Below are positions 9,303-19,144 of a DNA stretch of 64,000 bases, in pieces; position 1 is the first letter of the stretch, and every line of letters begins with the position of its first letter. The translations under genes and the position numbers were made by a program. Source of the stretch: Sporolactobacillus kofuensis (GTDB taxonomy: Bacteria > Bacillota > Bacilli > Bacillales > Sporolactobacillaceae); contig NZ_JAMXWN010000004.1 of the NCBI RefSeq assembly GCF_024125425.1, positions 1-64,000 of the forward strand, given 5' to 3'. Under the pieces are notes generated by a model. The model was not told the DNA's origin and ran no database searches. It saw nothing but the letters and a program-made list of their open reading frames with translations.

Positions 9303-10904
9303 TTATTTAATCGTTACGTCTTCGAGAGGTTCACTACCGGTAGGGCTTGGTGCAAAACCGGAAATTGTGCTCTTGCCAACGAGTGCGGCTTTCGCATATT
9401 CGAGTGGAACCCAAGGAGCGTCTTCATGAATAATCTTCTGAGCTTTTTCATAGAGTGCAACACGTTTTGCATCATTTGTTTCCGTTTGAGCAGCGATCAG
9501 CACTTTATGAAGCGGTTCACTCTTATAGAAGGAAAGGTTGTTTGAACCGGCACTATCTTTATCAAGTAATGTGTAAAGGAAGTTGTCCGGATCTCCGTTA
9601 TCGCCAATCCAACCCATGAGATACATTGGAGCGCCGCCCTTTTGCAGCTTAGTAATGTATGAAGACCATTCAACGTTTTCAATTTTTACTTTAACACCGA
9701 TCTTTGCAAAGTTAGCTTGAAGTGCTTCAGCTGTCTTTGCTGGCTGTGGCATATAGTCACGTGGGTTCGACATCGTATACAGTGTCGTCGTGAATCCATG
9801 TGGATAACCTGCTTCAGCAAGCAATTTCTTCGCAGCTTTCAGATCAAATGGGTAATCTTTGATGCTCTTATCAAAGCCAAGAAGCACTGGTGGCATTGGG
9901 TTCGTTGCTGGTTGTGCCTGTCCGTTGTAGAAAGCCTTATTGATCGCTTCTTTATCAACAGCCATGTTCAATGCCTGACGAACTTTTTTATTGTCAAAAG
10001 GCTTCATTGTTACATTAAAGCCAAGGTAAGCAACGTTCATCGGTGGACGATAGTAGACATGAAGATCTTTGTCGCTCTTCAAGCCATTGATATCACTTGG
10101 GTTCAGACCATCCATAATATCAATTTCGCCGTTTTTCAGTGCATTCAGACGAGAACTGTTGTCCGGAATGACTTTAAAGACAATGGAGTCAAGTTTTGGC
10201 AATCCTTTTTTCCAGTAATGTTTGTTTTTAACCAATGTAATCGTATTGTTCTTTTTCCAGTTCTTAAATACAAATGGGCCAGTACCGACTCCGGAATTAG
10301 CACCGTATTTGTCGCCGTATTTCTTAATTGCTGTCGGACTTGAAATGGCGAAAGGTGACATTGCCAAGTTCTTCAAGAATGGTGCGGAAGATCTTTTCAG
10401 TGTGAACACTACTGTGTTAGCGTTCGGTGCGGTAACACTCTTAATTACGAGACTGGCGTCACCTTTATAACCGCCGAACATTGAAGGGAAGTATGCGAAT
10501 TTTCCTGATTTCTTGCCATTCATCCAACGTTCAAAGTTGTAGACAACAGCATCTGCGTTAAATGCAGTACCATCAGAGAATTTCACGCCTTTACGAAGAT
10601 TGAAGGTATATGTTTTTCCGTCGCTGCTGATTTTCCAGCTCGTTGCGAGGCTTGGTTTTACCTCCGTAGTTTGATTCTTATAGTCGTAAGCTACCAAAGT
10701 GTCAAAAATATTCTGTGTCACTCGGAATGATTCACCATCTGTAACCACAGCTGGGTCAAGAGATGTTGTATCAGCGCCACGGCCGAAAACAAGCGTCTTG
10801 CTGCTATCGTCGGATTTGCTTGACGAACTATTGCCGCAACCCGTAAGTGCCATTGCAAGTGCAATAACAAGGGCGAGCGTCAAGCTCAAATACTTCTTCT
10901 TCAT
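9303..10904 (-). CDS. oppA: oligopeptide ABC transporter, substrate-binding lipoprotein
   Basis: Family-5 extracellular solute-binding protein of 533 residues (DppE/AppA/OppA type), the last gene of the transporter operon. The lipoprotein signal is MKKKYLSL...ALTGC with lipobox cysteine C23, followed by a Ser/Lys-rich linker. Mid-protein segments such as GTGPFVFKNWKKNN and VRQALNMAVDKEAI are typical of SBP_bac_5. The ATG at 10904 has AAGGGGG upstream; the open frame extends 22 codons further without a site. It would capture oligopeptides or dipeptides outside the membrane. The exact ligand cannot be told. Confidence 0.9.
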   Translation of the reverse strand: MKKKYLSLTLALVIALAMALTGCGNSSSSKSDDSSKTLVFGRGADTTSLDPAVVTDGESFRVTQNIFDTLVAYDYKNQTTEVKPSLATSWKISSDGKTYTFNLRKGVKFSDGTAFNADAVVYNFERWMNGKKSGKFAYFPSMFGGYKGDASLVIKSVTAPNANTVVFTLKRSSAPFLKNLAMSPFAISSPTAIKKYGDKYGANSGVGTGPFVFKNWKKNNTITLVKNKHYWKKGLPKLDSIVFKVIPDNSSRLNALKNGEIDIMDGLNPSDINGLKSDKDLHVYYRPPMNVAYLGFNVTMKPFDNKKVRQALNMAVDKEAINKAFYNGQAQPATNPMPPVLLGFDKSIKDYPFDLKAAKKLLAEAGYPHGFTTTLYTMSNPRDYMPQPAKTAEALQANFAKIGVKVKIENVEWSSYITKLQKGGAPMYLMGWIGDNGDPDNFLYTLLDKDSAGSNNLSFYKSEPLHKVLIAAQTETNDAKRVALYEKAQKIIHEDAPWVPLEYAKAALVGKSTISGFAPSPTGSEPLEDVTIK

Positions 10905-11012
10905 AAATATCCCCCTTACATTCTTATGTCTGTCTAGTAAATCTTTACCATTGTACCTCTTATTTTCCACACAGACAACTGACTAACGAGAAAATTAAGA
11001 ATACTAGATTTA

Positions 11013-11912
11013 TTAATTTTTCATCCGTGGATCCAGTGCATCACGAAGGCCATCACCGATGAGATTAAACCCAACGACAACGAGTACAATAGCTAGTCCG
11101 GGAAACAATACAGTCCATGGGGCATTCTGAATATATTCCCTAGAGTCAGAGAGCATCTTGCCCCACTCTGGAAGCGGTGCCTGTGCACCCATACCAAGAA
11201 AACCCAGTCCTGCGGCATCAAGAATTGCTGTCGCAATATTTAGAGTCCCTTGAACAATAATCGGAGCAAAACTATTGGGTAGGACGTGATGAAAAATAAT
11301 GCGCATATCCCCCATACCGATTGAACGCGCGGCCACGACATATTCCTCTTCTTTAACCGTGAGTACTCTTGATCGAACCAGACGGCCGAACACAGGCACA
11401 TTAACGATGGCGATCGCAACGAGTGCATTGTTCAATGATGGTCCGAGAATCGCAACAATCGCGATCGAGAGCAAGATACTCGGGAAGGCGAGCAAGATAT
11501 CAAATGCACGTGAGATCAGTACATCCAGAAATTTGCCGAAGTAACCGGCAATCACACCGAGAAAGGTGCCAACGATGATTGATCCGATTACTGCCAAAAA
11601 TCCAACACGCAGTGAAAGGCGTGCGCCAAATATGATTCTGCTGAAGATATCGCGACCAAAATCGTCGGTACCAAACCAATGAGCAGCCGACGGGGGTTGG
11701 AGCCTTATTCCAATATTCTGGTCATTAATACCTTGCGGAGTTATGAAGTTCGCAAAGATTGCCAGAAGAACGAAGAAAGCCACAATAATGCTTCCCGCTA
11801 TGGCAGGCTTATTTTTTCTAAATGCCTTCCAAAAATCGTTGATCGCCATGATCATCGGGCTTTTGTCTTTCACAATGTATTGCTCAGGTTTGGCCTGAGT
11901 TGCTTGTGACAT
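11013..11912 (-). CDS. oppC: peptide ABC transporter permease (OppC/DppC type)
   Basis: Inner-membrane permease of 299 residues. A soluble N-terminal leader, then one helix near residue 40 (AIAGSIIVAFFVLLAIFANF), a periplasmic-type stretch with HWFGTDDFGRDIFSR, and the BPD_transp_1 core with five more helices. The ATPase-contacting EAA-type loop is VVAARSIGMGDMRIIFHHVLPN. It starts 27 nt after the oppB stop with AAGGGGTGAAGG before the ATG. It pairs with OppB to form the channel. Confidence 0.9.
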   Translation of the reverse strand: MSQATQAKPEQYIVKDKSPMIMAINDFWKAFRKNKPAIAGSIIVAFFVLLAIFANFITPQGINDQNIGIRLQPPSAAHWFGTDDFGRDIFSRIIFGARLSLRVGFLAVIGSIIVGTFLGVIAGYFGKFLDVLISRAFDILLAFPSILLSIAIVAILGPSLNNALVAIAIVNVPVFGRLVRSRVLTVKEEEYVVAARSIGMGDMRIIFHHVLPNSFAPIIVQGTLNIATAILDAAGLGFLGMGAQAPLPEWGKMLSDSREYIQNAPWTVLFPGLAIVLVVVGFNLIGDGLRDALDPRMKN

Positions 11913-11939
11913 CCTTCACCCCTTCTTTCCTATGTGTTT

Positions 11940-12944
11940 TTAACGGTACTTAATTCGAGGATCAAACAGTCCATACAGCAGATCAACAATGAAATTGACC
12001 ATAACAAAAATGAAAGCAATGACGAGAATTCCTGATTGAATGACCGGATAATCACGATATTGAATCGCATTGTAAATGTATAACCCAACACCGGGCCAAC
12101 CAAAGATGGTTTCAGTCAATATTGCACCGCCTAGAAGTAATCCGGTTTGAAGACCAATAACAGTCAGAATCGGTATAAAAGCATTTTTCAAGGCATACTT
12201 GTAGACAATCCATATCATGCGCTGCCCTTTCGCTTTCGCTGTTCGAATATAATCGGACTTCAGTACTTCAAGCATACTGGAACGTGTCATTCTCGCGATA
12301 ATTGCTGTTGGAATCGTAGCGAGAGCGATCGCCGGGAGAATTAAATGCCGGATGACCATCCAGAATTGATCAAAACGACCTTGCAACAGGGTATCGATCA
12401 AATAAAGGTTGGTAATCGGATTAACACTATTCCTTATATCATCTCGACCAATCGAAGGTAGCCATTGCAGCTTAATTGAAAAGCCCCATTGTTCAAGAAG
12501 GCCGAGCCAGAATACAGGCATGGACACACCAATAAGTGCAAGAATCATAGCCGTATAATCCAAAAAAGAATTCTGTTTCCATGCACTAATAATACCTGCG
12601 TTAATCCCAACAAATACGGCGATGATCATCGCAACGAATGAAAGTTCGATGGTTGCCGCCAAATGTGGCCATATTTCACTGGAAATTGGAGAATTGGTTT
12701 GAATCGATGTACCTAAATTTCCACTCAATATATCCTTTAAATAGGAAAAGTATTGAACATACCAAGGATTATCTAACCCTAACGATTTGTTTAGGCTGTG
12801 TATAGCTTCAGGGGTTGCTTTTGTTCCAAGGATGGTCAAAGCAGGATTACCTGGTATCGCATGAATAATTCCAAATACGATCAACGTCATGCCAAGGAGA
12901 ACAGGGATAAGCATAAGCAACCTTTTTACTGAATAATACAACAT
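11940..12944 (-). CDS. oppB: peptide ABC transporter permease (OppB/DppB type)
   Basis: Permease of 334 residues opening MLYYSVKRLLMLIPVLLGMT, the standard first helix of OppB/DppB proteins, with the hallmark HAIPGNPA soon after. Six helices are visible and the EAA-type loop reads YIRTAKAKGQ. I place the start at the ATG 12944, 9 nt after GAGGTG. The frame is open 25 codons further upstream, but that part is unlike the family. Confidence 0.9.
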   Translation of the reverse strand: MLYYSVKRLLMLIPVLLGMTLIVFGIIHAIPGNPALTILGTKATPEAIHSLNKSLGLDNPWYVQYFSYLKDILSGNLGTSIQTNSPISSEIWPHLAATIELSFVAMIIAVFVGINAGIISAWKQNSFLDYTAMILALIGVSMPVFWLGLLEQWGFSIKLQWLPSIGRDDIRNSVNPITNLYLIDTLLQGRFDQFWMVIRHLILPAIALATIPTAIIARMTRSSMLEVLKSDYIRTAKAKGQRMIWIVYKYALKNAFIPILTVIGLQTGLLLGGAILTETIFGWPGVGLYIYNAIQYRDYPVIQSGILVIAFIFVMVNFIVDLLYGLFDPRIKYR

Positions 12945-13039
12945 GAATACGTTCACCTCTCTTGTGACACACAGCAGTTCGTGTGATGGTAACTCAGGCA
13001 TCGCCAATGCCTTTTGCATGCCAAAGGCGATAAATTATT

Positions 13040-14008
13040 TTAATGAAAAAGATGGCAAGAAACCATTCTGCCGTCATCCAATTTCTTTAAATGCGGTCGT
13101 TCTTTCGAGCAAATGTCCATCGCAACCGGACAACGGTCATGGAACGTGCAACCAGCCGGTGGGTGTGCAGGGCTCGGTACATCACCTTGAAGGATAATGC
13201 GTTGTGTTTTCACTTCCGGATCAGGAACGGGTACTGCGGATAGCAATGCCTTTGTATATGGATGATTCGGATGGTTATAGAGATTCTCGCTTTCGGAGAG
13301 TTCCACAATCTTTCCTAGATACATAACGCCTACACGGTCACTGATATGCCGCACAACACTTAGATCATGAGCAATGAAAATATAAGTAAGATTGAACTGT
13401 TTCTGCAAATCTTTCAAAAGGTTCAAAACTTGAGATTGGACCGAAACATCCAGAGCTGAAACTGGTTCGTCGGCGATAATCACTTTTGGGCGAACGGCTA
13501 GGGCTCTAGCGATGCCAATTCTTTGTCGCTGTCCACCACTAAATTGATGCGGATAACGTCCGGCATGATATGCGCTCAATCCGACAAGTTCCAGTAGTTC
13601 TTCTACCCGCTTCTGACGCTGCTTACGATCCCCCATCTTGTGAACAATCATCGGCTCTTCAATGATATGTCCTACTGTGTGACGAGGATTCAGAGATGCA
13701 AAAGGATCCTGAAAGATCATTTGAATGTCTTTCCTCGCTTTTCGCATCTCACCTTTGGAAAGATCCATGAGATTCTTGCCATTAAAGACAATTTTCCCTT
13801 CTGTTGGTTCAATTAAGCGCATAATCATGCGACCAGTTGTCGATTTCCCACAGCCGGATTCGCCGACAATACCGAGTGTTTCTCCTTCTTGGACGGAAAA
13901 GCTAACACCATCTACCGCCCGAACAGTCTCGGAAACTTTTCCAAAACCACCACTTTTAATAGGGTAATATTTTTTGAGATTTTCAACTTGTAATAGCGGT
14001 TCACTCAT
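13040..14008 (-). CDS. oppF: peptide ABC transporter ATPase (OppF/AppF type)
   Basis: ATP-binding subunit of 322 residues. Walker A is [11 protein letters not shown], the signature [15 protein letters not shown] and Walker [13 protein letters not shown]. The C-terminal oligopeptide/dipeptide extension has the cysteine-bearing segment [17 protein letters not shown]. It starts 15 nt after oppD with AGGAG upstream of the ATG. It works as a heterodimer with OppD. Confidence 0.93.
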   Translation of the reverse strand: MSEPLLQVENLKKYYPIKSGGFGKVSETVRAVDGVSFSVQEGETLGIVGESGCGKSTTGRMIMRLIEPTEGKIVFNGKNLMDLSKGEMRKARKDIQMIFQDPFASLNPRHTVGHIIEEPMIVHKMGDRKQRQKRVEELLELVGLSAYHAGRYPHQFSGGQRQRIGIARALAVRPKVIIADEPVSALDVSVQSQVLNLLKDLQKQFNLTYIFIAHDLSVVRHISDRVGVMYLGKIVELSESENLYNHPNHPYTKALLSAVPVPDPEVKTQRIILQGDVPSPAHPPAGCTFHDRCPVAMDICSKERPHLKKLDDGRMVSCHLFH

Positions 14009-14023
14009 GGAAGTAACTCCTTT

Positions 14024-14995
14024 CTACGCCTGTTCCTGATGCAGAAAACAGCGTGATTTGTGAGAATCGCCCAATAACTCGGGCGTATTCTCTTTACATT
14101 TATCCATAACAAATTCGCATCGAGGTGCGAACAGGCAGCCTTGACGAATGGATCCCGGCTTTGGAACGCTTCCTTTGATGGTATACAGCTTGTCTTTCTT
14201 TCCGTACAAATCAGGAATTGATTGAATCAACCCTTCTGTGTAGGGATGTTTCGGATGGTTAAAAATATCCTTAACATCACCTTCCTCAACGACTTTTCCC
14301 GCATACATGACAACAACTCGGTTACACATTTGTGCAACCACACCTAAATCATGAGTAATCATAATAATAGCGGTGTTCGTCTCTTTGTTCAGTTTTACCA
14401 TCAAGTCCAGAATTTGTGCCTGAATGGTTACATCTAGGGCCGTTGTCGGTTCATCCGCAATCAAGACCTTTGGATTACAGGACATTGCCATGGCAATCAT
14501 CACGCGTTGCCGCATCCCTCCTGAGAGTTCATGCGGATATTCATTAAGAAGTTCTTTTGCTCGAGGCAAACCGACTAATTTTAACAGTTCAACTGCTCGA
14601 TCAGTTAACGCCTGCTTTGAAAGATGATTATGTAAACGAATGGCTTCTATTAATTGATCACCAATTGTAAAAACCGGATTGAGCGAGGTCATCGGTTCCT
14701 GGAAAATCATCGCAATGTCATTTCCACGCAACTTTCTCATTCTCGACTCTTTTGCATGGCTGATGTCTTCACCTTTGTAATAAATATGCCCGCCTACGAT
14801 TTTTCCAGGAGGGGAAGGCAATAGTCCCATAATCGAAAGAGAGGTCACACTTTTCCCACAGCCGGATTCACCGACAATGCCGAGAATTTCTCCTTCATTT
14901 ACAGAAAAATTGATGCCATCCACTGCTGGAACCTCTCCATCATCTGTAAAAAAAGAGGTTTTCAATCCATCTACCTTTAAAATAGCTTCGCTCAT
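14024..14995 (-). CDS. oppD: peptide ABC transporter ATPase (OppD/AppD type)
   Basis: First gene of the operon, 323 residues. Walker A is [11 protein letters not shown], signature [15 protein letters not shown], Walker [13 protein letters not shown], and the OppD-type C-terminal segment [17 protein letters not shown]. The ATG at 14995 lies 9 nt after GGAGGTG; the in-frame GTG four codons upstream is part of that site. The gene order D-F-B-C-A, with ATPases first, resembles the B. subtilis app operon (ATPase genes first). Confidence 0.93.
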   Translation of the reverse strand: MSEAILKVDGLKTSFFTDDGEVPAVDGINFSVNEGEILGIVGESGCGKSVTSLSIMGLLPSPPGKIVGGHIYYKGEDISHAKESRMRKLRGNDIAMIFQEPMTSLNPVFTIGDQLIEAIRLHNHLSKQALTDRAVELLKLVGLPRAKELLNEYPHELSGGMRQRVMIAMAMSCNPKVLIADEPTTALDVTIQAQILDLMVKLNKETNTAIIMITHDLGVVAQMCNRVVVMYAGKVVEEGDVKDIFNHPKHPYTEGLIQSIPDLYGKKDKLYTIKGSVPKPGSIRQGCLFAPRCEFVMDKCKENTPELLGDSHKSRCFLHQEQA

Positions 14996-15112
14996 TAGCT
15001 TTTTCACCTCCCTATAATTGGATATTATACCATTTTGTCAGAAAAGCGCAGATTTTTTTATTTTTTTGATGTGAGCAGTTCTAACAAACCTAGACCATTT
15101 TCACTTAAATAG

Positions 15113-15150
15113 AAAACGCCCTGTCCATAACCTGGACAGAGCGTTTTTTT
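15113..15150 (-). terminator. sspE terminator
   Basis: Stem AAAACGC-CTGTCC with its complement GGACAG-GCGTTTT and a 7-nt loop, followed on the leftward strand by a T-rich tract. It separates sspE from the opp operon. Confidence 0.75.
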
Positions 15151-15163
15151 CGTGCAAAGGTGA

Positions 15164-15325
15164 TTACTGCTTATTTTGCTGCGACTTTTGGTTTTGCTGA
15201 CGAACTTCTTGTGCGTTGGTTTCGCTAGCAAATTCATTGCTGAATTGTCCGTTTTTGGACTGGGCATTTTGTTTTTTCACGTGTTGTACATCAGTGCCCG
15301 CATTCATATTCATATTCTTAGCCAT
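15164..15325 (-). CDS. sspE: gamma-type small acid-soluble spore protein
   Basis: Protein of 53 residues rich in Asn, Gln, Lys, Ala and Ser, with the gamma-SASP segment FASETNAQEVRQQN. The family serves as an amino-acid store in spores and is broken down by the GPR protease at germination. GGAGGTGAT precedes the ATG with ideal spacing. It has only one of the two repeats of B. subtilis SspE (84 residues), a common reduced form. Its place beside mutY matches B. subtilis sspE. Expression would be in the forespore (sigma-G), inferred from family knowledge. Confidence 0.92.
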   Translation of the reverse strand: MAKNMNMNAGTDVQHVKKQNAQSKNGQFSNEFASETNAQEVRQQNQKSQQNKQ

Positions 15326-15370
15326 TGAGTATCACCTCCACCAACATAATCTAGCCAAAAGCAAGAAAAA

Positions 15371-16447
15371 TTATGTATGTTCCTGTCGATTTTTTTTCAC
15401 CCATTCGATTACCTTTTGATGAGAAACCGGAAATGGATAATGCTGCATATCATTTAAAGACATCCATTTCTCTCTTTCTTTCAACCGTCTATCTTCCTGA
15501 ATCTGCCCTTTAAACAGTGAAAGCTGCCAGATCAAATGTGAGAATCGATGCGTATAAGTAAAGGACTGCTGGCGAAAGTCAATTTTACCAACTCGTGATT
15601 GAATGAACTGTTCTCTTTGACTCTGTTCTGCATACTCATCCAAAGCTACCATAGGAAATTGCCACATCCCGGCAAGCAACCCTTGCTCCGGTCGTTGTTC
15701 GATTAGATAGCGTCCGTGTTCATCTGTAATGAGAAGCACAGCATAATTCAGTGTGCGTAGTTTGGCTTTTCCAGTCTTAACAGGATATTCAAGCTGCACA
15801 CCTTCTTTGTAGGCAAGACAGTAATTTTGAATCGGACATTCCGTACATTCTGTTGTCTTCGGCCTACAGATCATTGCACCGAGATCCATAAGCGCCTGGT
15901 TAAATGCTGAGGGAACTGTTTCAATGATCAAATTACTCGCTAGGGCTTCAAATTTTTTTCTCGTCTTTTGCTTTGAAATATCATCATCAATAAGAAAAAC
16001 ACGGGACAGCACGCGCATTAAGTTGCCATCGATTGCGGGCTCTGGTTCGTTAAAGGCAATACTAAGGAGTGCGGCTGCAGTGTATGGGCCGATTCCGGTA
16101 ATTGACAACAAATCCTTTTTGCGCTCAGGAAGCGTGCTGTCGTATTTTTCAACGACCTCGCGGACACCCTCCTGAAGATGACGGGCGCGCGAATAATAGC
16201 CAAGACCTTCCCAGCATTTAAGCACTTCCTGCTCCGAAGCTGAAGCAAGTGCTGAGGGTGTTGGAAACTGCTTGATAAATCGTTCATAATAAGGAATAAC
16301 TGTGTTCACTTGTGTTTGCTGAAGCATCACTTCAGAGATCCAAATATAATAAGGATTAGACGTCTCTCTCCATGGTAACTTCCGCCCTTCCTGGTGGAAC
16401 CAATCGAGCAGATCATGATTAAACGACTGTATTGTTTGTAAATCCAT
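15371..16447 (-). CDS. mutY: adenine DNA glycosylase MutY
   Basis: Base-excision glycosylase of 358 residues that removes adenine mispaired with 8-oxoguanine. The catalytic Glu is E39 (SEVMLQQTQV). The helix-hairpin-helix is LLSITGIGPYTAAALLSIAF (113-132) and the catalytic Asp is D140 (PAIDGNLMRV). The [4Fe-4S] ligands are C194, C201, C204 and C210. The C-terminal Nudix-like domain reads 8-oxoG (around GLLAGMWQFPM). The ATG at 16447 follows GAAAGG by 9 nt; seven upstream in-frame codons overlap that site. It corresponds to yfhQ of B. subtilis. Confidence 0.95.
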   Translation of the reverse strand: MDLQTIQSFNHDLLDWFHQEGRKLPWRETSNPYYIWISEVMLQQTQVNTVIPYYERFIKQFPTPSALASASEQEVLKCWEGLGYYSRARHLQEGVREVVEKYDSTLPERKKDLLSITGIGPYTAAALLSIAFNEPEPAIDGNLMRVLSRVFLIDDDISKQKTRKKFEALASNLIIETVPSAFNQALMDLGAMICRPKTTECTECPIQNYCLAYKEGVQLEYPVKTGKAKLRTLNYAVLLITDEHGRYLIEQRPEQGLLAGMWQFPMVALDEYAEQSQREQFIQSRVGKIDFRQQSFTYTHRFSHLIWQLSLFKGQIQEDRRLKEREKWMSLNDMQHYPFPVSHQKVIEWVKKNRQEHT

Positions 16448-16591
16448 AAGCTTCAACCTTTCACTCACTCATTTCTCTCTATACATTGCCAGAAATATCC
16501 CTTTCATTATCCTTGATTTTGTGTGACAATGAAAGCAGATAAACTGGTTTCGAAAAGCAGTTTAACAATCAAGGGAGGACACAGGTTTTCA

Positions 16592-17581
16592 ATGGATACA
16601 GCGACTCATATTGTTATGGGATTTGGTTTGGCTGGTTTAGCGACACTTGATCCCGCCATCGTTCAAAATCCGCTGGCGTATCAAGCAGTAACAATCGGCG
16701 TTGTTGCAGGTTCTGTGATTCCTGATATTGACACGGTTCTTAAATTAAAAGATAACGCGACCTACATCCGCAATCACCGGGGTATGACGCACTCACTCCC
16801 GGCAACGATGCTTTGGCCGTTCTTGCTAACGGCAATTATTATGGCACTGATGCCGAGTGCTAGCTATGGTCACGAACTACTTTGGACATTCCTAGCCGTC
16901 TCTATTCATGTATTTGTGGACATTTTCAATGCTTACGGTACTCAAGCCGTTCGCCCGTTCACCGAAAAATGGGTAGCTTTGGGCACGATTAATATATTTG
17001 ATCCCTTTATTTTCAGTATGCATTTAATCGGCTTTGGTATTTGGCAAACCATTGGCCATCCAGGGATCACTTTTAGTCTGATCTACTTGATCATTGCTGT
17101 TTATTATGTCCTGCGCGGCATCTATCATCGACAAACAATCAAAAGTGTGAAGCGGAGCATTCCCGGGCTTACGAAGATCTATCTCTCACCGACCATGCGC
17201 TGGTCACACTACCACGTGGCAGCAGAAAGCCATGATTATTACTACGTGGGTAAAATAAACGGATGCAAATTACACCTGATTGATCGATTTGAACGTACAC
17301 CAATTGACTTTGATAATCCAAAGATTCAAGCTGCTGTTCAAGACAAGAACGTACGCGCTTTTCTTTCGTTTTCACCCATATATCATTGGGCAATTAAGGA
17401 ACGTAACGGGAAATTTATTATTCAATTCACTGATTTAAGATACTATTCGAAAGGCACTTACCCATTCACCGCAACGGTCTGGCTTGATAAGAATCTTACC
17501 GTGCAAAGCTCATTTACAGGTTGGGTATTCAGTGAACAGAAGTTGCGTAAGAAATTAGTCATTGCTCGTTCCCATTCTTGA
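16592..17581 (+). CDS. yfhP: YfhP-type membrane-bound metal-dependent hydrolase
   Basis: Protein of 329 residues of the YdjM/YfhP family (LexA-binding, inner-membrane metal-dependent hydrolase). It begins MDTATHIVMGFGLAGLATLD, as in YfhP. Metal-ligand candidates are H6, the IPDIDT motif, NHRGMTHSLPA and HVFVDIFNAYGTQ. Four or five hydrophobic helices fill residues 1-200, and a soluble C-terminal domain follows. The open frame runs 23 codons upstream, but this start matches the family. It is divergent from mutY, as in B. subtilis. The substrate is unknown. Confidence 0.87.
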   Translation: MDTATHIVMGFGLAGLATLDPAIVQNPLAYQAVTIGVVAGSVIPDIDTVLKLKDNATYIRNHRGMTHSLPATMLWPFLLTAIIMALMPSASYGHELLWTFLAVSIHVFVDIFNAYGTQAVRPFTEKWVALGTINIFDPFIFSMHLIGFGIWQTIGHPGITFSLIYLIIAVYYVLRGIYHRQTIKSVKRSIPGLTKIYLSPTMRWSHYHVAAESHDYYYVGKINGCKLHLIDRFERTPIDFDNPKIQAAVQDKNVRAFLSFSPIYHWAIKERNGKFIIQFTDLRYYSKGTYPFTATVWLDKNLTVQSSFTGWVFSEQKLRKKLVIARSHS

Positions 17582-17591
17582 TCGTGCAATG

Positions 17592-17630
17592 AAAATAAGG
17601 ACCGGACGATTTTTGTCCGGTCCTTATTTT
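17592..17630 (+). terminator. yfhP terminator
   Basis: Perfect 16-bp stem (AAAATAAGGACCGGAC and complement) with a 7-nt loop, just after the yfhP stop. Confidence 0.9.
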
Positions 17631-17640
17631 GCATTGATTA

Positions 17641-17736
17641 TGCTTCGATTGCGCGCTATCCGCGGGCGCACCGTGAGCCTCCCTCGTACAGGCAAAAGTC
17701 TGCAGGGTCTCGCAAGCACTTGATTCCGGAGGCGTT
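17641..17736 (-). repeat. dispersed GC-rich repeat, copy A
   Basis: Read leftward it carries GAGGGAGGCTCACGG, GCGCCCGCGG and GCAATCGAAGCATAATC, preceded by CGAGACCCTGCAG. The same blocks occur at 41591-41713 and (leftward) at 54852-54960, all intergenic. I recall similar elements in many Bacillaceae genomes. Copy A fills the space between the converging yfhP and recX. No open frame is conserved. Confidence 0.7.
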
Positions 17737-17820
17737 GTGTGAAGGCTTCACATTTACCTCATTCTGCATGCCCGGCTAAGGTCAGACCAAACCGAGTTTG
17801 TAAATCATTTACTTCATATA

Positions 17821-18636
17821 TTATTCCACATTGCTGGTCCGTTCACGTATAAATGCATTAATCGCATCCAGTGGAAAACCTTTTCGATAAAGATAGTTCT
17901 TTACTTTTAAAGCAAATTCTCGGCCTGAGTATTTCTTATATTTCTGCATCGCTTTTTCCGCCTGATGCACCAAAGCACTCTTTTCATTCTCTATCAGAAA
18001 ATCAGTCATTTCATTAAGGACTTGTTCGCTAATTTCTCTGGAATAGCCTCTTTGCATGAGCAATCTGGAAAGAACAAGTCGTGCCTCGGTTTTTGATTTT
18101 TTATTTTTTACCGACGAGGTTTGTTTGATCAAGTATTTTCTTGCGTGTTCGACCTGCTGATCCAGAGGAAACAATTCATCTGCCTGCGCTGCGAGATCTT
18201 GAGCAACACCGGCTTGGATCAATTCTCTATAGATCAGTTGCGGTCCTTTTGTAGATGTTTGGATTCTCGTACGAACAAAAGAAACAGCGAACTCACTGTC
18301 ATTCAGAAGATTTTCTTCTTCAAGCCGTTGAATCGCATAATGAACTTGTTCCGCACCAAATTGTTTCTTTTCAAGATATGCTCTCAACTCGAATACACTA
18401 TGCATTCTATATGAAAGGTAACGTATGCCTGCATTGTAGGCACGAATTCCAGAGGCTTCATTCCTTAATACCTCTACTTGTTGAACGGATAATTCTAAGC
18501 CCTTTCGCAAACCTTCACGCACCAGAATGTCTTCATGGACACTCAGCGTTGTTATCTTTTCATCATCTTCAGAAATTTCGATATCGAAAAATCCCTGCTC
18601 TTTGTCATTCGTCCGTATTCTGGTGATCAGCGCCAT
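17821..18636 (-). CDS. recX: recombination regulator RecX
   Basis: RecX protein of 271 residues that modulates RecA filaments. It is made of repeated three-helix units, seen in segments such as YLSYRMHSVFELRAYLEKK, AIQRLEEENLLNDSEFAVSF and RLLMQRGYSREISEQVLN. The start at ATG 18636 gives the usual length, with GGGGGC upstream. The open frame continues 26 codons further but is unlike RecX. It corresponds to yfhG in B. subtilis. I see no LexA box nearby. Confidence 0.9.
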   Translation of the reverse strand: MALITRIRTNDKEQGFFDIEISEDDEKITTLSVHEDILVREGLRKGLELSVQQVEVLRNEASGIRAYNAGIRYLSYRMHSVFELRAYLEKKQFGAEQVHYAIQRLEEENLLNDSEFAVSFVRTRIQTSTKGPQLIYRELIQAGVAQDLAAQADELFPLDQQVEHARKYLIKQTSSVKNKKSKTEARLVLSRLLMQRGYSREISEQVLNEMTDFLIENEKSALVHQAEKAMQKYKKYSGREFALKVKNYLYRKGFPLDAINAFIRERTSNVE

Positions 18637-18814
18637 GCATTCAGCCCCCAGCTCTTTTATCAATATCATATCATAAACTTTTATCTTCGTTTGGAAAAAT
18701 GAGGGAAACTCCATTCGCTCTTTCTAACAGGCAGCGATGCATGATTTATGGAATAAAAAATCATTTATTTTTCTGAATTTATGAGGTCAACTAAACTGAA
18801 AATGTCAATAACTC

Positions 18815-18982
18815 TGTGGATAAGTGGATAACTCATGAAAATCCTTAAAGAATAACGATTCAAAATGTGTATCATTTTGTTTACAACTATTCTATTTTTT
18901 GTGGATAGTGTGCATAAGTCTGTTGAAAAGCTTGTATTACTTTGTCTTTTTTTGTCAAGTGTGTGGATAAACCTGTGGATTC
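18815..18982 (+). other. cluster of six DnaA boxes
   Basis: Six boxes with the same orientation lie in 168 bp as three close pairs: TGTGGATAA at 18815 and AGTGGATAA at 18823; TGTGGATAG at 18900 and TGTGCATAA at 18909; TGTGGATAA at 18962 and TGTGGATTC at 18974. Two are perfect matches to the DnaA box TTATCCACA (reverse complement), three have one mismatch and one has two. The 508-bp recX-pdaA gap around them is AT-rich and holds no credible gene. No dnaA or dnaN is nearby, so this is more like a DnaA-binding cluster outside the origin than oriC. Confidence 0.72.
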
Positions 18983-19144
18983 TGTTCGTAACTTTTTTCG
19001 AGTTTTTTTTAATACCTTCATCCTGAGGGATTAAGGCGTTCACTTTTAGGGATGCAAGACTTCAAAAAAAGAAGAAAACCAAATTCTTGTGAATGAGGTT
19101 TCCAAAGATGTTGCTATTTAGTTTCGCACAGCTAAATTCTCAGA

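Noticed and set aside
9717-10343. 208-codon open frame on the + strand opposite oppA
   Set aside because: Antisense shadow of a clear family-5 binding protein; odd Trp/Phe-rich composition.
18815-18982. Chromosomal origin oriC
   Set aside because: dnaA, dnaN and rpmH are not nearby; a DnaA cluster outside the origin is the better reading.
18765-19043. 92-codon leftward open frame across the DnaA boxes
   Set aside because: GTG start without a ribosome site, low-complexity AT-rich composition, no known domain.
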